A stretch of 64,000 bases of DNA, from the NCBI RefSeq assembly GCF_002154725.1, contig NZ_MTAW01000098.1, forward strand, positions 1 through 64,000, given 5' to 3'. Source of the DNA: Nostoc sp. 106C (lineage in GTDB: Bacteria > Cyanobacteriota > Cyanobacteriia > Cyanobacteriales > Nostocaceae). The position numbers and the translations under genes are program-made. Under the pieces are notes generated by a model that was not told the origin of the DNA, made no database searches, and worked only from the letters and a program-made list of their open reading frames with translations. This document shows, one piece after another, positions 37,284 through 45,264 of the stretch. Each line of letters begins with the position of its first letter. Position 1 is the stretch's first letter.

Positions 37284-37631
37284 AAATACAAAGCGTCAGC
37301 TTGTTAAGCAATATCACTCAACAGATTAAACCTATGCTTCGGTTCTGATAAACATTTTGAATGAGCAAACACATGTTGTCAATTGTGCTTTGGCTTTCAG
37401 TTTGTAATGTTTATTAAGTTTTTATTTCTGTTGATACCGATCGTCTTAACTAGAACTTACGCAGCAAGTACGGAATTTAGGGGTACTAAGCCGATTAGTT
37501 CTACTTAATATCTAATCAAATAGGGTGGCAATGCCCACCAAAACCCGGATAGGGTGGGCAATGCCCACCCTACAAGTACTACGTGTATTTCAGAAATCAA
37601 ATATGAGTCTTATAGATTGAGAGGATAGCAA
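37284..37631. other. Intergenic region filled largely by a repeat
   Basis: After about 160 bases of AT-rich sequence following the DUF2252 stop, the rest is the repeat 37449-37616. The start of the next gene is preceded by gagg, a usable ribosome binding site. Confidence 0.55.
37449..37616. repeat. Intergenic repeat with gggtgggcaatgcccaccct palindrome
   Basis: Begins agaacttacgcag and ends aaatcaaatatgagtcttatag. Inside are two units of gtgg(g)caatgcccacc at about 37523-37540 and 37551-37571, the second a near-perfect palindrome. Its right end matches 28563-28716. Confidence 0.65.
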
Positions 37632-38744
37632 ATGCTTTTGAAAAAAGTTTTCTTAATGGCTATGGGAGTGGTTCTGGCAATAGTAATTGGCAGTTTGACA
37701 GAATTAAAAGCAATAGCCCAATCTCCTACCGATCTAGATTTAGCTCTTTATCACGCTCCAATTCACTATCAAGATACAGATAGCACTAAATACAGCGGAG
37801 ACTATATCACGCGATTTAATTACGATGGAGATTGGCGAGGAACAAATAACTGGGACAATCTTCAACTATTTCCTCTGAATGCTCATGGCTATTATTCTGT
37901 AGTCGAGACTTGTACTCATTGGTTTATTACGTATTCCTTTTTTCATCCACAAGACTGGACTGATATTCCTTTCGACCAAGAGCATGAAAATGACTTAGAG
38001 GGTAAGCTGGCGATCGTTCGTAAAGATGGTTCAACTTTTGGTAAGTTAGAAGGAACTGTAACTGTATTTCACAACGACTTCTACTCGTATACACCATCTG
38101 GTAGTGCTTTGCGAAATGGTGCGGAAAGTATTGATGGGACGCTCACCATGAGCAACTATAATGGTTCCTTACATCCATTGACAACTCAGGAAGCTAAAGG
38201 TCATGGACTCAAAGCCTGGCCATACGCTGGGGATTTTACGGGAGCCAGTAACGAGGATGGAATTATATACTATCCTTCTAAAACTACTGCTGAAGTTCCT
38301 GCTTCCGGAAACGAGCGCAGCGTGCAATATTTATTAGTTGATGTATTTGCTTCTGGTGGAATGTGGCAGCATCAATTAGATGAAGCCTCTTTATCAAGTT
38401 CTTCTGCTTTAACCTACAATAGTTGGGGAACTTTCAAGGGAGATTCTAGTGGTAGTTGTGGTGCAGGTACGCCAACTTGTAGTAACAATTCTGCCAATGC
38501 ACCTTGGGGTTGGGATGATTCAAATGATGGCTCAGTATATAAGGGTGAAATGGCTTTAGATCCTGCTCACCTAACTGATGTTTACTTTGATGGTCTCAGT
38601 ACTTTTGATACCACATACATCCGTAACCAATTTATCCAAGATTTGAGAGATAGGGGATATAATTCAAGCAATCTTCCTCAAGGCTGGCCTACCCAAATCA
38701 ATCTTAATTCCCTGATCGGTAAGCTCAAAACCCAGTGTTTCTAA
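37632..38744 (+). CDS. Secreted protein of unknown function
   Basis: This 370-residue protein has a clear signal peptide (about 1-31, ending AIAQS). The mature part is rich in Trp, Tyr, Asp and Asn. Its central stretch is HWFITYSFFHPQDWTD followed by HENDLEG, a pattern seen in secreted proteins of unknown function related to the Vps62/necrosis-inducing fold. The C-terminal half carries CGAGTPTC and a terminal Cys. It follows the DUF2252 gene on the same strand after a repeat. No enzymatic assignment is made. Confidence 0.7.
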   Translation: MLLKKVFLMAMGVVLAIVIGSLTELKAIAQSPTDLDLALYHAPIHYQDTDSTKYSGDYITRFNYDGDWRGTNNWDNLQLFPLNAHGYYSVVETCTHWFITYSFFHPQDWTDIPFDQEHENDLEGKLAIVRKDGSTFGKLEGTVTVFHNDFYSYTPSGSALRNGAESIDGTLTMSNYNGSLHPLTTQEAKGHGLKAWPYAGDFTGASNEDGIIYYPSKTTAEVPASGNERSVQYLLVDVFASGGMWQHQLDEASLSSSSALTYNSWGTFKGDSSGSCGAGTPTCSNNSANAPWGWDDSNDGSVYKGEMALDPAHLTDVYFDGLSTFDTTYIRNQFIQDLRDRGYNSSNLPQGWPTQINLNSLIGKLKTQCF

Positions 38745-38766
38745 GCTAAAATACATCTTCATTTGA

Positions 38767-38800
38767 GTTGACAGTCAACAGTTAACAATTAACTGTCAAC
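38767..38800. terminator. Inverted repeat after the secreted-protein gene
   Basis: gttgacagt (38767-38775) pairs with actgtcaac (38792-38800), and the loop itself contains gttaacaattaac. This is the common cyanobacterial gttgacagt repeat, possibly acting as a terminator. No clear T-run follows. Confidence 0.45.
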
Positions 38801-38832
38801 ACGATTAAAAATATCTCCTTTAAGAACAGTTT

Positions 38833-39234
38833 ATGACTAGCGAAATTACTGAAAAGCTCAAGCAAGCTTCTAATGATTTGCTAATGATGAGTGAGTCAGA
38901 TTATCCCTTTGAAGTTTTTTTCTGGTCCGATCGAGGTAAAGAAGATTTGACAAATCAAAAACTCTTACAATTAACAAGTCATTCTCAAGATACATCTCTT
39001 GAAACAGTAGACTTAGACTATTTTTTTCGGAATTGTGCTGAAGAGAAAGATTGGTACGATGAAACACAGAAACAAAATGTTCAAAAGTTTCAATTACTTA
39101 TACAAACATTAAAAGATAATCTTATTGATATTAAGGTTTATCGGTTGGGTACAGTCAGTATTGATGTCTATATTGTCGGTAAAACTGTATCTGGTGATTT
39201 AGCTGGAATTGCAACAAAAGTTGTGGAAACATAA
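38833..39234 (+). CDS. nuiA: Nuclease A inhibitor
   Basis: This 133-residue protein closely follows Anabaena NuiA. Features are LKQASNDLLMMSESDYPFEV at the start, DYFFRN...DWYDE in the middle, VYRLGTVSIDVYIVGKT and the terminal LAGIATKVVET. NuiA is a cytosolic inhibitor that blocks the NucA active site through its C-terminus, and the Thr-Glu end seen here is part of that contact. The gene faces nucA tail to tail, 59 bases apart. Confidence 0.92.
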   Translation: MTSEITEKLKQASNDLLMMSESDYPFEVFFWSDRGKEDLTNQKLLQLTSHSQDTSLETVDLDYFFRNCAEEKDWYDETQKQNVQKFQLLIQTLKDNLIDIKVYRLGTVSIDVYIVGKTVSGDLAGIATKVVET

Positions 39235-39247
39235 CTGACAAATCACT

Positions 39248-39273
39248 AGCCTGTCTTTAGATATAGACAGGCT
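39248..39273. terminator. Bidirectional terminator between nuiA and nucA
   Basis: agcctgtct (39248-39256) and agacaggct (39265-39273) form a perfect 9-bp stem, followed by a T-rich run on the plus strand, in the 59-base convergent gap. Confidence 0.7.
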
Positions 39274-39293
39274 TTAGTTTCAACTAATAAGTC

Positions 39294-40136
39294 TTACAAA
39301 GTATCAACTCTGGCCTCAATTGTACTTTGAACAGATGAAGAGACATTAGAAAGCAAATTGTAACCCGTGTTCACTTCGATAGAGTCAACACTAACTCTAT
39401 AGTCTCTCCAATTTGCACTAACACTTTGTGTATTCGGTGTGTTTACAGCAATTACTCTTGTGCTAGTAGTTACGCTACTAGCTCCATTATTTGGCCTATC
39501 TAAGACTACAATCACCTTCCAAATTCTGGATGGGACTGTAACGTTACCATTAGCGATAGTAGTTTTTGTTCCGTTTGACCCTGTTCCACCAGTGCCATAA
39601 GAACCTGAAATAATGTAGAGTTCTTTTCCTTGATTAACCACCAAATCTCTACAATAATTTTCCAGATTTGCCCATAGTCCCTGATTATTATTGGGTGCTT
39701 GGGGGATCATATTTGTCATTAAAAATGTGGCTGAGTTATTGGCTATCGTATTTGTCCTATCTGCAGAGGGAGTCATGTGACCACGGTCAAAGCCACTACC
39801 ACTGTAATCAGTGCCACTTACTCGATAGCAGCTTGAAGGTAATGTAGTATCTGCACGGAAATCATCTTGGCGAGGCGCACTTCCTAACCATGATGGGTTT
39901 AACTGCCAACTTACCCAATTTGGCGTTCCTCTGTAGCAGTTATAGGAAACCGCATACTGAGTTTTGTTTAATAACAAATTATTGTAACTAGTGCCAGCAC
40001 CGCTCGGATTTCCCATAGTCAAATGTACACTTGATGTTTGAGCAGTTATTGGCTTTTGTAGGTAATTCAGCAGCGTGAAAAATATTGCAGGTGCAGCTAT
40101 AGGTAGAATGACCCTGAAAAGTTTAGACTTCTTCAT
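39294..40136 (-). CDS. nucA: Secreted DNA/RNA non-specific endonuclease NucA
   Basis: This 280-residue beta-beta-alpha-Me nuclease has an N-terminal signal peptide (about 1-33). The catalytic DRGHMTPSADR contains the general-base His, and the Asn metal ligand is in the N-x7-N-x3-W region NNNQGLWANLE. Anabaena NucA cuts DNA and RNA and is exported, and the cognate inhibitor NuiA is encoded next door. Length agrees with NucA (about 274). Likely uses are nucleic-acid scavenging or competition. Confidence 0.92.
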   Translation of the reverse strand: MKKSKLFRVILPIAAPAIFFTLLNYLQKPITAQTSSVHLTMGNPSGAGTSYNNLLLNKTQYAVSYNCYRGTPNWVSWQLNPSWLGSAPRQDDFRADTTLPSSCYRVSGTDYSGSGFDRGHMTPSADRTNTIANNSATFLMTNMIPQAPNNNQGLWANLENYCRDLVVNQGKELYIISGSYGTGGTGSNGTKTTIANGNVTVPSRIWKVIVVLDRPNNGASSVTTSTRVIAVNTPNTQSVSANWRDYRVSVDSIEVNTGYNLLSNVSSSVQSTIEARVDTL

Positions 40137-40844
40137 TTGTCGTGATTTGTTTTAACAAAGTACTTGTTTCCGTAAAAATTACAGAAACCAAATAAATTTC
40201 AGCAGTTAAAATTTAAATACCTTTTAATAAGGAGAAGTAAAGAATATATCTATTTAATGTTAAAAAATAGTAATCACTTAAGTATACTAGTGATTTTAGC
40301 TATTAAATATTATTAATAAGGCAGAAGGTTTCTAACTTAAACTAACAAATCATATTATTATGAAGTTCATTTACAACACAATGCCTCGGCTAAACAAAGC
40401 CTGTGTTCGACGATCGCTAGCCTCAATCAAAAATTCCATCAAGCAACCACAAGTTTCGTTTAGCAAAAGTATAATTGAGGCTCTAAAATTTTATCTCTAA
40501 ACTTGATAAAGACAAGCTGAATCATTACCAGCAAAAAATCACCTGAATGCCTATATTCTTTAATGTTTTATTAACCCAATTTTAATTGGTCTTTAAATAT
40601 AAAATATTTGTTTAGAAGAATAGTATAACCTCTACTAATTAGAGATGAGTATATGATTCTGGCTAATTATCAATCTTATTTTGGCTGTCAAGAGCAAATC
40701 AGCCTTAACATCTTAGTTGCAGCCACTAAAATCAAAGTATTCTAATTGAGTCGAAGATCTAAGGCTCAACCTCTGCTTATAGTTTGTTAATTTTGAAATT
40801 ATATACATTTTATAGATATATTGATTTCTGAATCAGGAGAAAAA
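40137..40844. other. Intergenic region upstream of the RiPP locus
   Basis: 700 bases, AT-rich, between the divergent nucA and the DUF7219 gene. No supported ORF, no clear hairpin and no operator were recognised. Confidence 0.5.
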
Positions 40845-41114
40845 ATGACAGATAAAGATGAGTTTTTGCACACAAGTAATCGCTATTATGGCGAAATTAA
40901 ACCGGAGAACTTGCTATTTAATGCTAACTTACAAGAATTTGCCAGTAAAGTCGATTACATCTGCTCTCTAGAAACTGGAGGGAAAATCAATCCTTTAGAG
41001 GCTTATGAACAAATTAAAACGCTTTGGGAAAAATTAGATTATTCCAAAAAGCAGCTCAACATAGGTAAAAACCTCTTTGACAGTGAAGACGGTAGCTCGG
41101 AGGAAGAAGCATAA
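40845..41114 (+). CDS. DUF7219-type small cytosolic protein
   Basis: This 89-residue protein starts at ATG 40845 with AGGAG ideally placed. It begins MTDKDEFLHTSNRYYGEIKP and continues ENLLFNANLQEFA, KVDYICSLETGGKI and KKQLNIGKN, a compact helical family widespread in cyanobacteria and annotated only as a DUF. The C-terminus is acidic (EDGSSEEEA). Function is unknown. It precedes the RiPP genes by about 670 bases and is separated from them by a terminator, so a link is not assumed. Confidence 0.75.
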   Translation: MTDKDEFLHTSNRYYGEIKPENLLFNANLQEFASKVDYICSLETGGKINPLEAYEQIKTLWEKLDYSKKQLNIGKNLFDSEDGSSEEEA

Positions 41115-41233
41115 ACTAATTAAATAAGGCTAGATTTAGCAAAGATAGGAGCGTAAAAAAAGGCTTTATCGCTACTTTGATGAAATCGAATAATAGACTT
41201 CTTGTAAAAAATCAGAATAAGAATCAAAAAACT

Positions 41234-41273
41234 ACAGATGCACACAGATATATATCTATGTGCATCTGTTTTT
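41234..41273 (+). terminator. Strong hairpin terminator
   Basis: A 17-bp stem pairs acagatgcacacagata (41234-41250) with tatctatgtgcatctgt (41253-41269) and is followed by ttttt. It resembles a common cyanobacterial repeat but has full terminator geometry for the plus-strand gene upstream. Confidence 0.7.
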
Positions 41274-41316
41274 ATCTGTGGTTCGGTATCTAACAAATCT
41301 GCTTATATTCAGAGGT

Positions 41317-41562
41317 TTATTGCAAAACCGATGCCTTATCAATTTCCTCCCAAGGCAAAACACCAATATCTAACCTACCCACATGGCCGTAGGCGGCAAG
41401 CTTTTTATAAAATCCGCCTTTAACGATCGCAGGTAAGTATCTCAGATTAAACTCGCGAATAATCCCCGCCAGCCGAAAATCAAAATTCTTTTCCAGAATT
41501 ACGGCAATTTCTTCATCATCCATTTTACCTGTGCCAAAGGTTTCTACCTGAATGCTCACCAA
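41317..41562 (-). pseudogene. metK: C-terminal fragment of S-adenosylmethionine synthetase
   Basis: About 80 codons spell SIQVETFGTGKMDDEEI, then FDFRLAGIIREFNLRYLP and AAYGHVGRLDI.VLPWE, the unmistakable end of MetK. The first 330 or so residues with the catalytic sites are absent, and several conserved positions (PAERGGRFYQ) have decayed to PAIVKGGFYK. It is a degraded remnant, not a functional enzyme. It is notable that the neighbouring locus encodes a SAM-dependent radical enzyme, but the fragment cannot supply SAM. Confidence 0.8.
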
Positions 41563-41787
41563 ATACTGATGAAAATTTGGATTCTATGCTTCCTATAGAT
41601 TCCAATCCTACAAGCGCCTTTTTTGATTAAAGCTAGCTAATTGAAATCAGACGGCAAAATTTTAGAACATAAATATTTTATTTTTATTCAATAAAAAGCC
41701 ACAACTTACGCTTAAATAATTTTCCTCTGCACTAGAATCAACAGATATTAAGCCTAAATTCAGTTATAAATTCTGAGGAGAATCAAC

Positions 41788-42033
41788 ATGGAAAAGCACA
41801 AAAAAAGCTACAACGGTCATCTAGAAATAAACAGTCTAATTGATGATGCTGTAAATAATGCGATCGCACGACGCAATCAAGGTTTGGTTTCAGAAGATGC
41901 TTTGGCAGCTGTATCTGATGAAGAAGCCAAAAATGTTGCAGGTGGTCTAGCATCTACAACTACAACCATTGGTTTGATTGCTAAACCTCCGATTATTGTA
42001 GGCATCATCGCCATCCCCACTGAAACCATTTAG
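41788..42033 (+). CDS. RiPP precursor with double-Gly leader, Thr-rich and Cys-free core
   Basis: This 81-residue peptide has an acidic helical leader (1-53) ending EEAKNVAGG, the consensus for cleavage by C39 peptidase-transporters. The 28-residue core starts LASTTTTIG and continues with hydrophobic Pro/Ile-rich sequence (KPPIIVGIIAIP) to TETI. There is no Cys, and it lacks the Tyr-Gly splice motif of the two Nif11 peptides downstream. AGGAG precedes the ATG. The four consecutive Thr are candidates for dehydration by the kinase/HopA1 pair encoded later. Precursor identity is inferred from leader, size and context. Confidence 0.7.
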   Translation: MEKHKKSYNGHLEINSLIDDAVNNAIARRNQGLVSEDALAAVSDEEAKNVAGGLASTTTTIGLIAKPPIIVGIIAIPTETI

Positions 42034-42065
42034 CCATAAAGATTCTCTTCAATGAGGCTCAATTA

Positions 42066-42503
42066 ATGGAAAACATTGCTGCTGAAAAAACTACACTTTG
42101 CCCCAGTGCTAGACCAGAACCTGAGAATAGTGTGGTTTTCGGTCTTATCAGTGGAACAGTAGCAGAACCCCGTGTAGCTTATCTTAAGCAGCCGCAAACA
42201 CTCACGGATGAACTCATAGCCAAAGCTAGCCCAGTTACACCCGCGGAAATTTTTCGCACAGCCTCGCCTTGTGCCATAAAAGGTTGCCAACATTTTGATG
42301 GACAAGATTGTCGTCTAGCTACGCGCATTGTCGAAAAGTTACCTGCAATAGCAGAGGAATTACCCCCTTGTGCCATACGCAGAGATTGCCGATGGTGGCA
42401 ACAAGAAGGTAAGGCAGCTTGTATGCGTTGTCCTCAAGTAATTACAGATAACTACAATGCCTCTGAACTAGCAATTGAAGTAGCAATGCCAACTGCTATT
42501 TAA
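42066..42503 (+). CDS. Cys-rich accessory protein, possible metal or Fe-S binder
   Basis: This 145-residue protein has eight Cys at 12, 69, 74, 82, 102, 108, 119 and 122. Two clusters, C-x4-C-x7-C (SPCAIKGCQHFDGQDC) and C-x5-C-x10-C-x2-C, resemble auxiliary Fe-S or zinc sites and share a CAI(K/R) start, suggesting an internal duplication. The first 60 residues are likely disordered. It sits between a GG-leader peptide and the Nif11 precursors and starts 32 bases after the former. It may bind precursor or deliver electrons to the radical SAM enzyme. Not recognised beyond this. Confidence 0.6.
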   Translation: MENIAAEKTTLCPSARPEPENSVVFGLISGTVAEPRVAYLKQPQTLTDELIAKASPVTPAEIFRTASPCAIKGCQHFDGQDCRLATRIVEKLPAIAEELPPCAIRRDCRWWQQEGKAACMRCPQVITDNYNASELAIEVAMPTAI

Positions 42504-42522
42504 CTCATCGCAGGAGCAGATT

Positions 42523-42840
42523 ATGTCCTTAGAAAATGTTAGATCTTTCTATGAAAGACTAGCATCTGATGAAGCTTTCCGTAACCAAATACAAAGTGTT
42601 GAAAGCAAGGATGCGGGTAGAGAAATTTTGCAAAACGCTGGTTTTGATTTTACTCCAGCAGAATTTGAAGAATATACAGAGCAATTGCTAGAAACTAATG
42701 CAGCCAATGATGATTTAAAAGATTTAAATCCACAAGAATTAGAAGCTGTATTTGGTGGAGCAATACCTGTAATTTTTCCCGGTGTTCTGCCAATCCTGAT
42801 GTACGGAGTCGTAATTACCCAAATTCGTGGGTTGCTCTAA
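42523..42840 (+). CDS. Nif11-leader RiPP precursor with one MYG splice-like site
   Basis: This 105-residue precursor has an N-terminal 79-residue Nif11-type leader (MSLENVRSFYERLASDEAFR, GFDFTPAEFEEY, LEAVFGG) ending in a GG cleavage site. The 26-residue core is hydrophobic and contains ILMYGVV with Tyr94-Gly95. In Pleurocapsa the radical SAM splicease PlpX removes a tyramine unit at X-Tyr-Gly in Nif11-type precursors, leaving an alpha-keto-beta-amino amide. The motif and the downstream radical SAM gene make this a candidate spliceotide. The core has no Cys. Confidence 0.82.
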   Translation: MSLENVRSFYERLASDEAFRNQIQSVESKDAGREILQNAGFDFTPAEFEEYTEQLLETNAANDDLKDLNPQELEAVFGGAIPVIFPGVLPILMYGVVITQIRGLL

Positions 42841-42880
42841 TTCCTGATGGAGAATTTTGGTTTTTCTTAAGGAGAAAATT

Positions 42881-43234
42881 ATGTCTTTAGAGAACGTCAG
42901 AGCATTTTACGAAAAGCTAGCATCTGATGAAGCTTTTCGTAGCAAAATGCAAACTGTTGAAAGTAAGGATGAATGTAGCCAAGTTGTCAAAAGTGCTGGC
43001 TTTGATTTTACCCAAGAAGAGTTTGAAGAATATACAACTCAATTATTAGAATCAAATGCTGCTGAAGGTGATCTCAAAGATTTAGGCGAAAAAGAACTAG
43101 AAGCCGTTTTTGGCGGCATTCTTGGTAAGCCCATAGTTCAACCTTTATATGGAGTGATTGTGTGGCCTCCTATTAAATGGCCGCCTATTTACCCTCAGCC
43201 TTTGTATGGAGTTGTCACCACCACTGATATTTGA
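42881..43234 (+). CDS. Nif11-leader RiPP precursor with two LYG splice-like sites
   Basis: This 117-residue precursor starts at ATG 42881 behind AAGGAG. The leader (1-79) is about 70 percent identical to the previous peptide's. The core differs completely: QPLYGVI (YG at 90-91), WPPIKWPPIY and QPLYGVV (YG at 109-110). Two copies of QPLYGV in one core predict two splicing events, and the Trp-Pro-Pro repeats are an unusual spacer. Leader conserved and core variable is typical of RiPP precursor families. Confidence 0.82.
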   Translation: MSLENVRAFYEKLASDEAFRSKMQTVESKDECSQVVKSAGFDFTQEEFEEYTTQLLESNAAEGDLKDLGEKELEAVFGGILGKPIVQPLYGVIVWPPIKWPPIYPQPLYGVVTTTDI

Positions 43235-43260
43235 GGCAACTTAAAAAAGCTCAAGTTTAT

Positions 43261-43288
43261 GGGGAGGGATAAACTCTCATCCCTCCCC
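43261..43288 (+). promoter_or_regulatory. Strong hairpin between precursors and radical SAM gene
   Basis: ggggagggat (43261-43270) pairs perfectly with atccctcccc (43279-43288) across an 8-base loop. No T-run follows, so it is more likely an mRNA-stabilising or partial-termination hairpin that lets precursors be made in excess over the enzyme. Confidence 0.6.
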
Positions 43289-43321
43289 TTCGAGAACAAT
43301 TGATTAAGGGAGTTTATTCTC

Positions 43322-44578
43322 ATGACCTATCGCAGAATTAGTTATGCGGTTTGGGAAATTACCCTGAAGTGCAATCTTGCTTGTCAGCATTGTGGTTCTC
43401 GCGCTGGCCATACAAGGGCAAAAGAACTTTCTACTGAAGAAGCCCTTGATTTGGTCAGACAGATGGCGGAAGTTGGGATTACAGAAGTAACAATCATTGG
43501 CGGTGAGGCTTTTCTGCGTCCTGATTGGCTAGAGATTGCCCAAGCAATTACCAAAGCGGGAATGCTTTGCGGTATGACTACCGGGGGCTATGGTATTACT
43601 CTAGACACAGCACACAAAATGAAGGAAGCTGGAATTCATGTGATTTCTGTGTCTGTTGATGGTTTAGAAACAACTCACGATCGCATCCGTGGTAGACAAG
43701 GTTCATGGCAATGGGCGTTTAAAACCATGAGCCATCTGAAGCAAGCGGGTATTCCCTTCGGTTGCAATACGCAAATCAATCGCCTATCTGCACCAGAATT
43801 CCCTCGTATCTATGAACATCTGCGCGATGCGGGAATCTTCGCTTGGCAAATTCAATTAACCGTACCGATGGGGAATGCAGCCGATAATAGCGAAATTCTG
43901 CTGCAACCTTATGAATTACTGGATGTATACCCGATGATTGCGCGTGTTGCTCAACGAGCCAAGCAAGAAGGGGTACAAGTACAACCGGGAAATAACATCG
44001 GCTACTACGGCCCTTATGAGCGCTTTTTACGAGGCGGCGATGCTTGGACGTTTTGGCAAGGGTGCAGTGCGGGATTGTCTGCTTTAGGAATTGAAGCCGA
44101 TGGCGCGATTAAAGGTTGCCCTTCACTGCCAACTACAGCTTACACCGGTGGAAATATCCGCGATCGCTCTTTGCACAGCATCATTGAAGAAACCGAAGAA
44201 CTGCGGTTTAATTTAGGCGCTGGTACTCCCAAAGGCACAGAACATTTGTGGGGTTTCTGCAAAACTTGTGAATTTGCCGAACTATGTCGAGGTGGTTGCA
44301 GTTGGACTGCACACGTCTTTTTTGACAAGCGAGGTAATAATCCCTATTGCCATCATCGTGCCCTCACTCAACAAAAACAAGGCATCCGCGAACGAGTGTT
44401 TCTCCAACGTAGTGCTGATGGTAATCCCTTTGATAATGGAGAATTCGCCTTAGTAGAAGAGCCTATTAATGCTCCTTGGCCGGAAAACGATCCGCTTCAC
44501 TTTACTGCTGACCGCATTCAATGGCCAGACAGTTGGCAGGAAGAACCATCACTACCATCTTTAGTTGTTTTGAGTTAA
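43322..44578 (+). CDS. Radical SAM/SPASM peptide-modifying enzyme (PlpX-like splicease candidate)
   Basis: The 418-residue enzyme has the radical SAM cluster C17-x3-C21-x2-C24 (KCNLACQHCGSRAG) and SAM-binding GGEAF. The C-terminal SPASM region has Cys in GCSAG, KGCPS, FCKTCEFAELCRGGCS and PYCHH for auxiliary Fe-S clusters. It acts in the cytoplasm on peptides. Next to Nif11 precursors carrying Tyr-Gly motifs, and with a small protein immediately after it, the layout matches plpA-plpX-plpY. Tyramine excision is therefore the leading prediction; epimerisation or cross-linking are alternatives for the family. Confidence 0.87.
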   Translation: MTYRRISYAVWEITLKCNLACQHCGSRAGHTRAKELSTEEALDLVRQMAEVGITEVTIIGGEAFLRPDWLEIAQAITKAGMLCGMTTGGYGITLDTAHKMKEAGIHVISVSVDGLETTHDRIRGRQGSWQWAFKTMSHLKQAGIPFGCNTQINRLSAPEFPRIYEHLRDAGIFAWQIQLTVPMGNAADNSEILLQPYELLDVYPMIARVAQRAKQEGVQVQPGNNIGYYGPYERFLRGGDAWTFWQGCSAGLSALGIEADGAIKGCPSLPTTAYTGGNIRDRSLHSIIEETEELRFNLGAGTPKGTEHLWGFCKTCEFAELCRGGCSWTAHVFFDKRGNNPYCHHRALTQQKQGIRERVFLQRSADGNPFDNGEFALVEEPINAPWPENDPLHFTADRIQWPDSWQEEPSLPSLVVLS

Positions 44579-44602
44579 ATCAAGTTCGGCAACCTGAATC
44601 TT

Positions 44603-44797
44603 ATGAATGATAGCTCGACTGATTATCTACCTACAACAGATGGCGATCGCTCTCCATTGGAATTAGACTCTCAAGAACCTCTTTTACCTCGTTTAGCTTG
44701 GAACAGCCAAATAGCATATATGCGAGTTGTCTTTAAAGCTAAAAAGGCTTTAGATCGAATCGAAAAAGAAGCAGGGATTTTGAGCATTAACAAATAA
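44603..44797 (+). CDS. Small partner protein, candidate PlpY-like
   Basis: This 64-residue protein has an acidic, Pro/Ser-rich first half and a basic helix (LAWNSQIAYMRVVFKAKKALDRIEKE, given as two segments: LAWNSQIAYMR and VVFKAKKALDRIEKE). It starts 24 bases after the radical SAM stop, without a strong ribosome binding site. Known spliceases need a small partner, PlpY, encoded directly after PlpX. Position and size fit, but I cannot confirm homology from memory. It could otherwise be another precursor, although it lacks a GG site. Confidence 0.5.
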   Translation: MNDSSTDYLPTTDGDRSPLELDSQEPLLPRLAWNSQIAYMRVVFKAKKALDRIEKEAGILSINK

Positions 44798-44825
44798 TTT
44801 TTTGATAAATCTTCAACATTGGTTT

Positions 44826-45023
44826 ATGTCTAGACTAAAAGTTTCCGATTTAAATTCTGCTGGTTCTGAGTTTTTTCAAGATTCTGAGACTTTTCTCTTA
44901 GACTTAAAAGATGATGAACTTTGTATGCAATATGGTGGAATTTTTATTACCACTAATATCAGCGTAATTAACGTTCCTATCTCCGAAGATATTTTTGCTC
45001 CGTCTATTTCTTTCATTCGGTGA
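44826..45023 (+). CDS. RiPP precursor with double-Gly leader
   Basis: This 65-residue peptide starts at ATG 44826. Leader 1-38 (MSRLKVSDLNSAGSEFFQDS ... DELCMQYGG) has the cyanobacterial leader pattern of a DLxxxGSEFFxDSE helix, acidic residues and a terminal GG. Core 39-65 (IFITTNISVINV, PISEDIFAPSISFIR) has several Thr/Ser and no Cys; the only Cys (33) is in the leader. The QYGG in the leader looks like a splice motif but sits at the protease site. The first of the phosphotransferase-HopA1 section, it is a plausible substrate for dehydration. Confidence 0.68.
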   Translation: MSRLKVSDLNSAGSEFFQDSETFLLDLKDDELCMQYGGIFITTNISVINVPISEDIFAPSISFIR

Positions 45024-45125
45024 TTGAACATTGATGACTGGTTTAGCGGCTATTGTTGCCTCTAACCTTACCTCTGTAAAAACCTGCCTAACCATAATCT
45101 GAAGAATCACGATTACTGAACAATA

Positions 45126-45162
45126 CTAAAACAATTATGTTCCAAAAAAATAATTGTTTTAG
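45126..45162 (+). terminator. Hairpin after the GG-leader precursor
   Basis: ctaaaacaattat pairs with ataattgttttag around a run of A, and the plus strand downstream is T-rich. Probable terminator. Confidence 0.5.
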
Positions 45163-45264
45163 TTGCTTTAACAATAGTTAAATGTCAAACTTATAAATAT
45201 AGCGATTGGATAACTGATGGAATAATTTTAAAACAAATTTCAACTCAACTCAAAAACCACACCA

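Larger units (their letters stand above)
41115..41787. other. Gap with a terminator and a metK remnant
   Basis: This holds the terminator at 41234-41273 and the minus-strand metK fragment. About 220 bases of AT-rich sequence just before 41788 presumably contain the promoter of the first RiPP peptide. AGGAG lies 8 bases before that ATG. Confidence 0.55.

Noticed and set aside
37520-37575. Repeated gggtgggcaatgcccacc units considered as a CRISPR array
   Set aside because: Only two imperfect units with irregular spacing; palindromic intergenic repeat.
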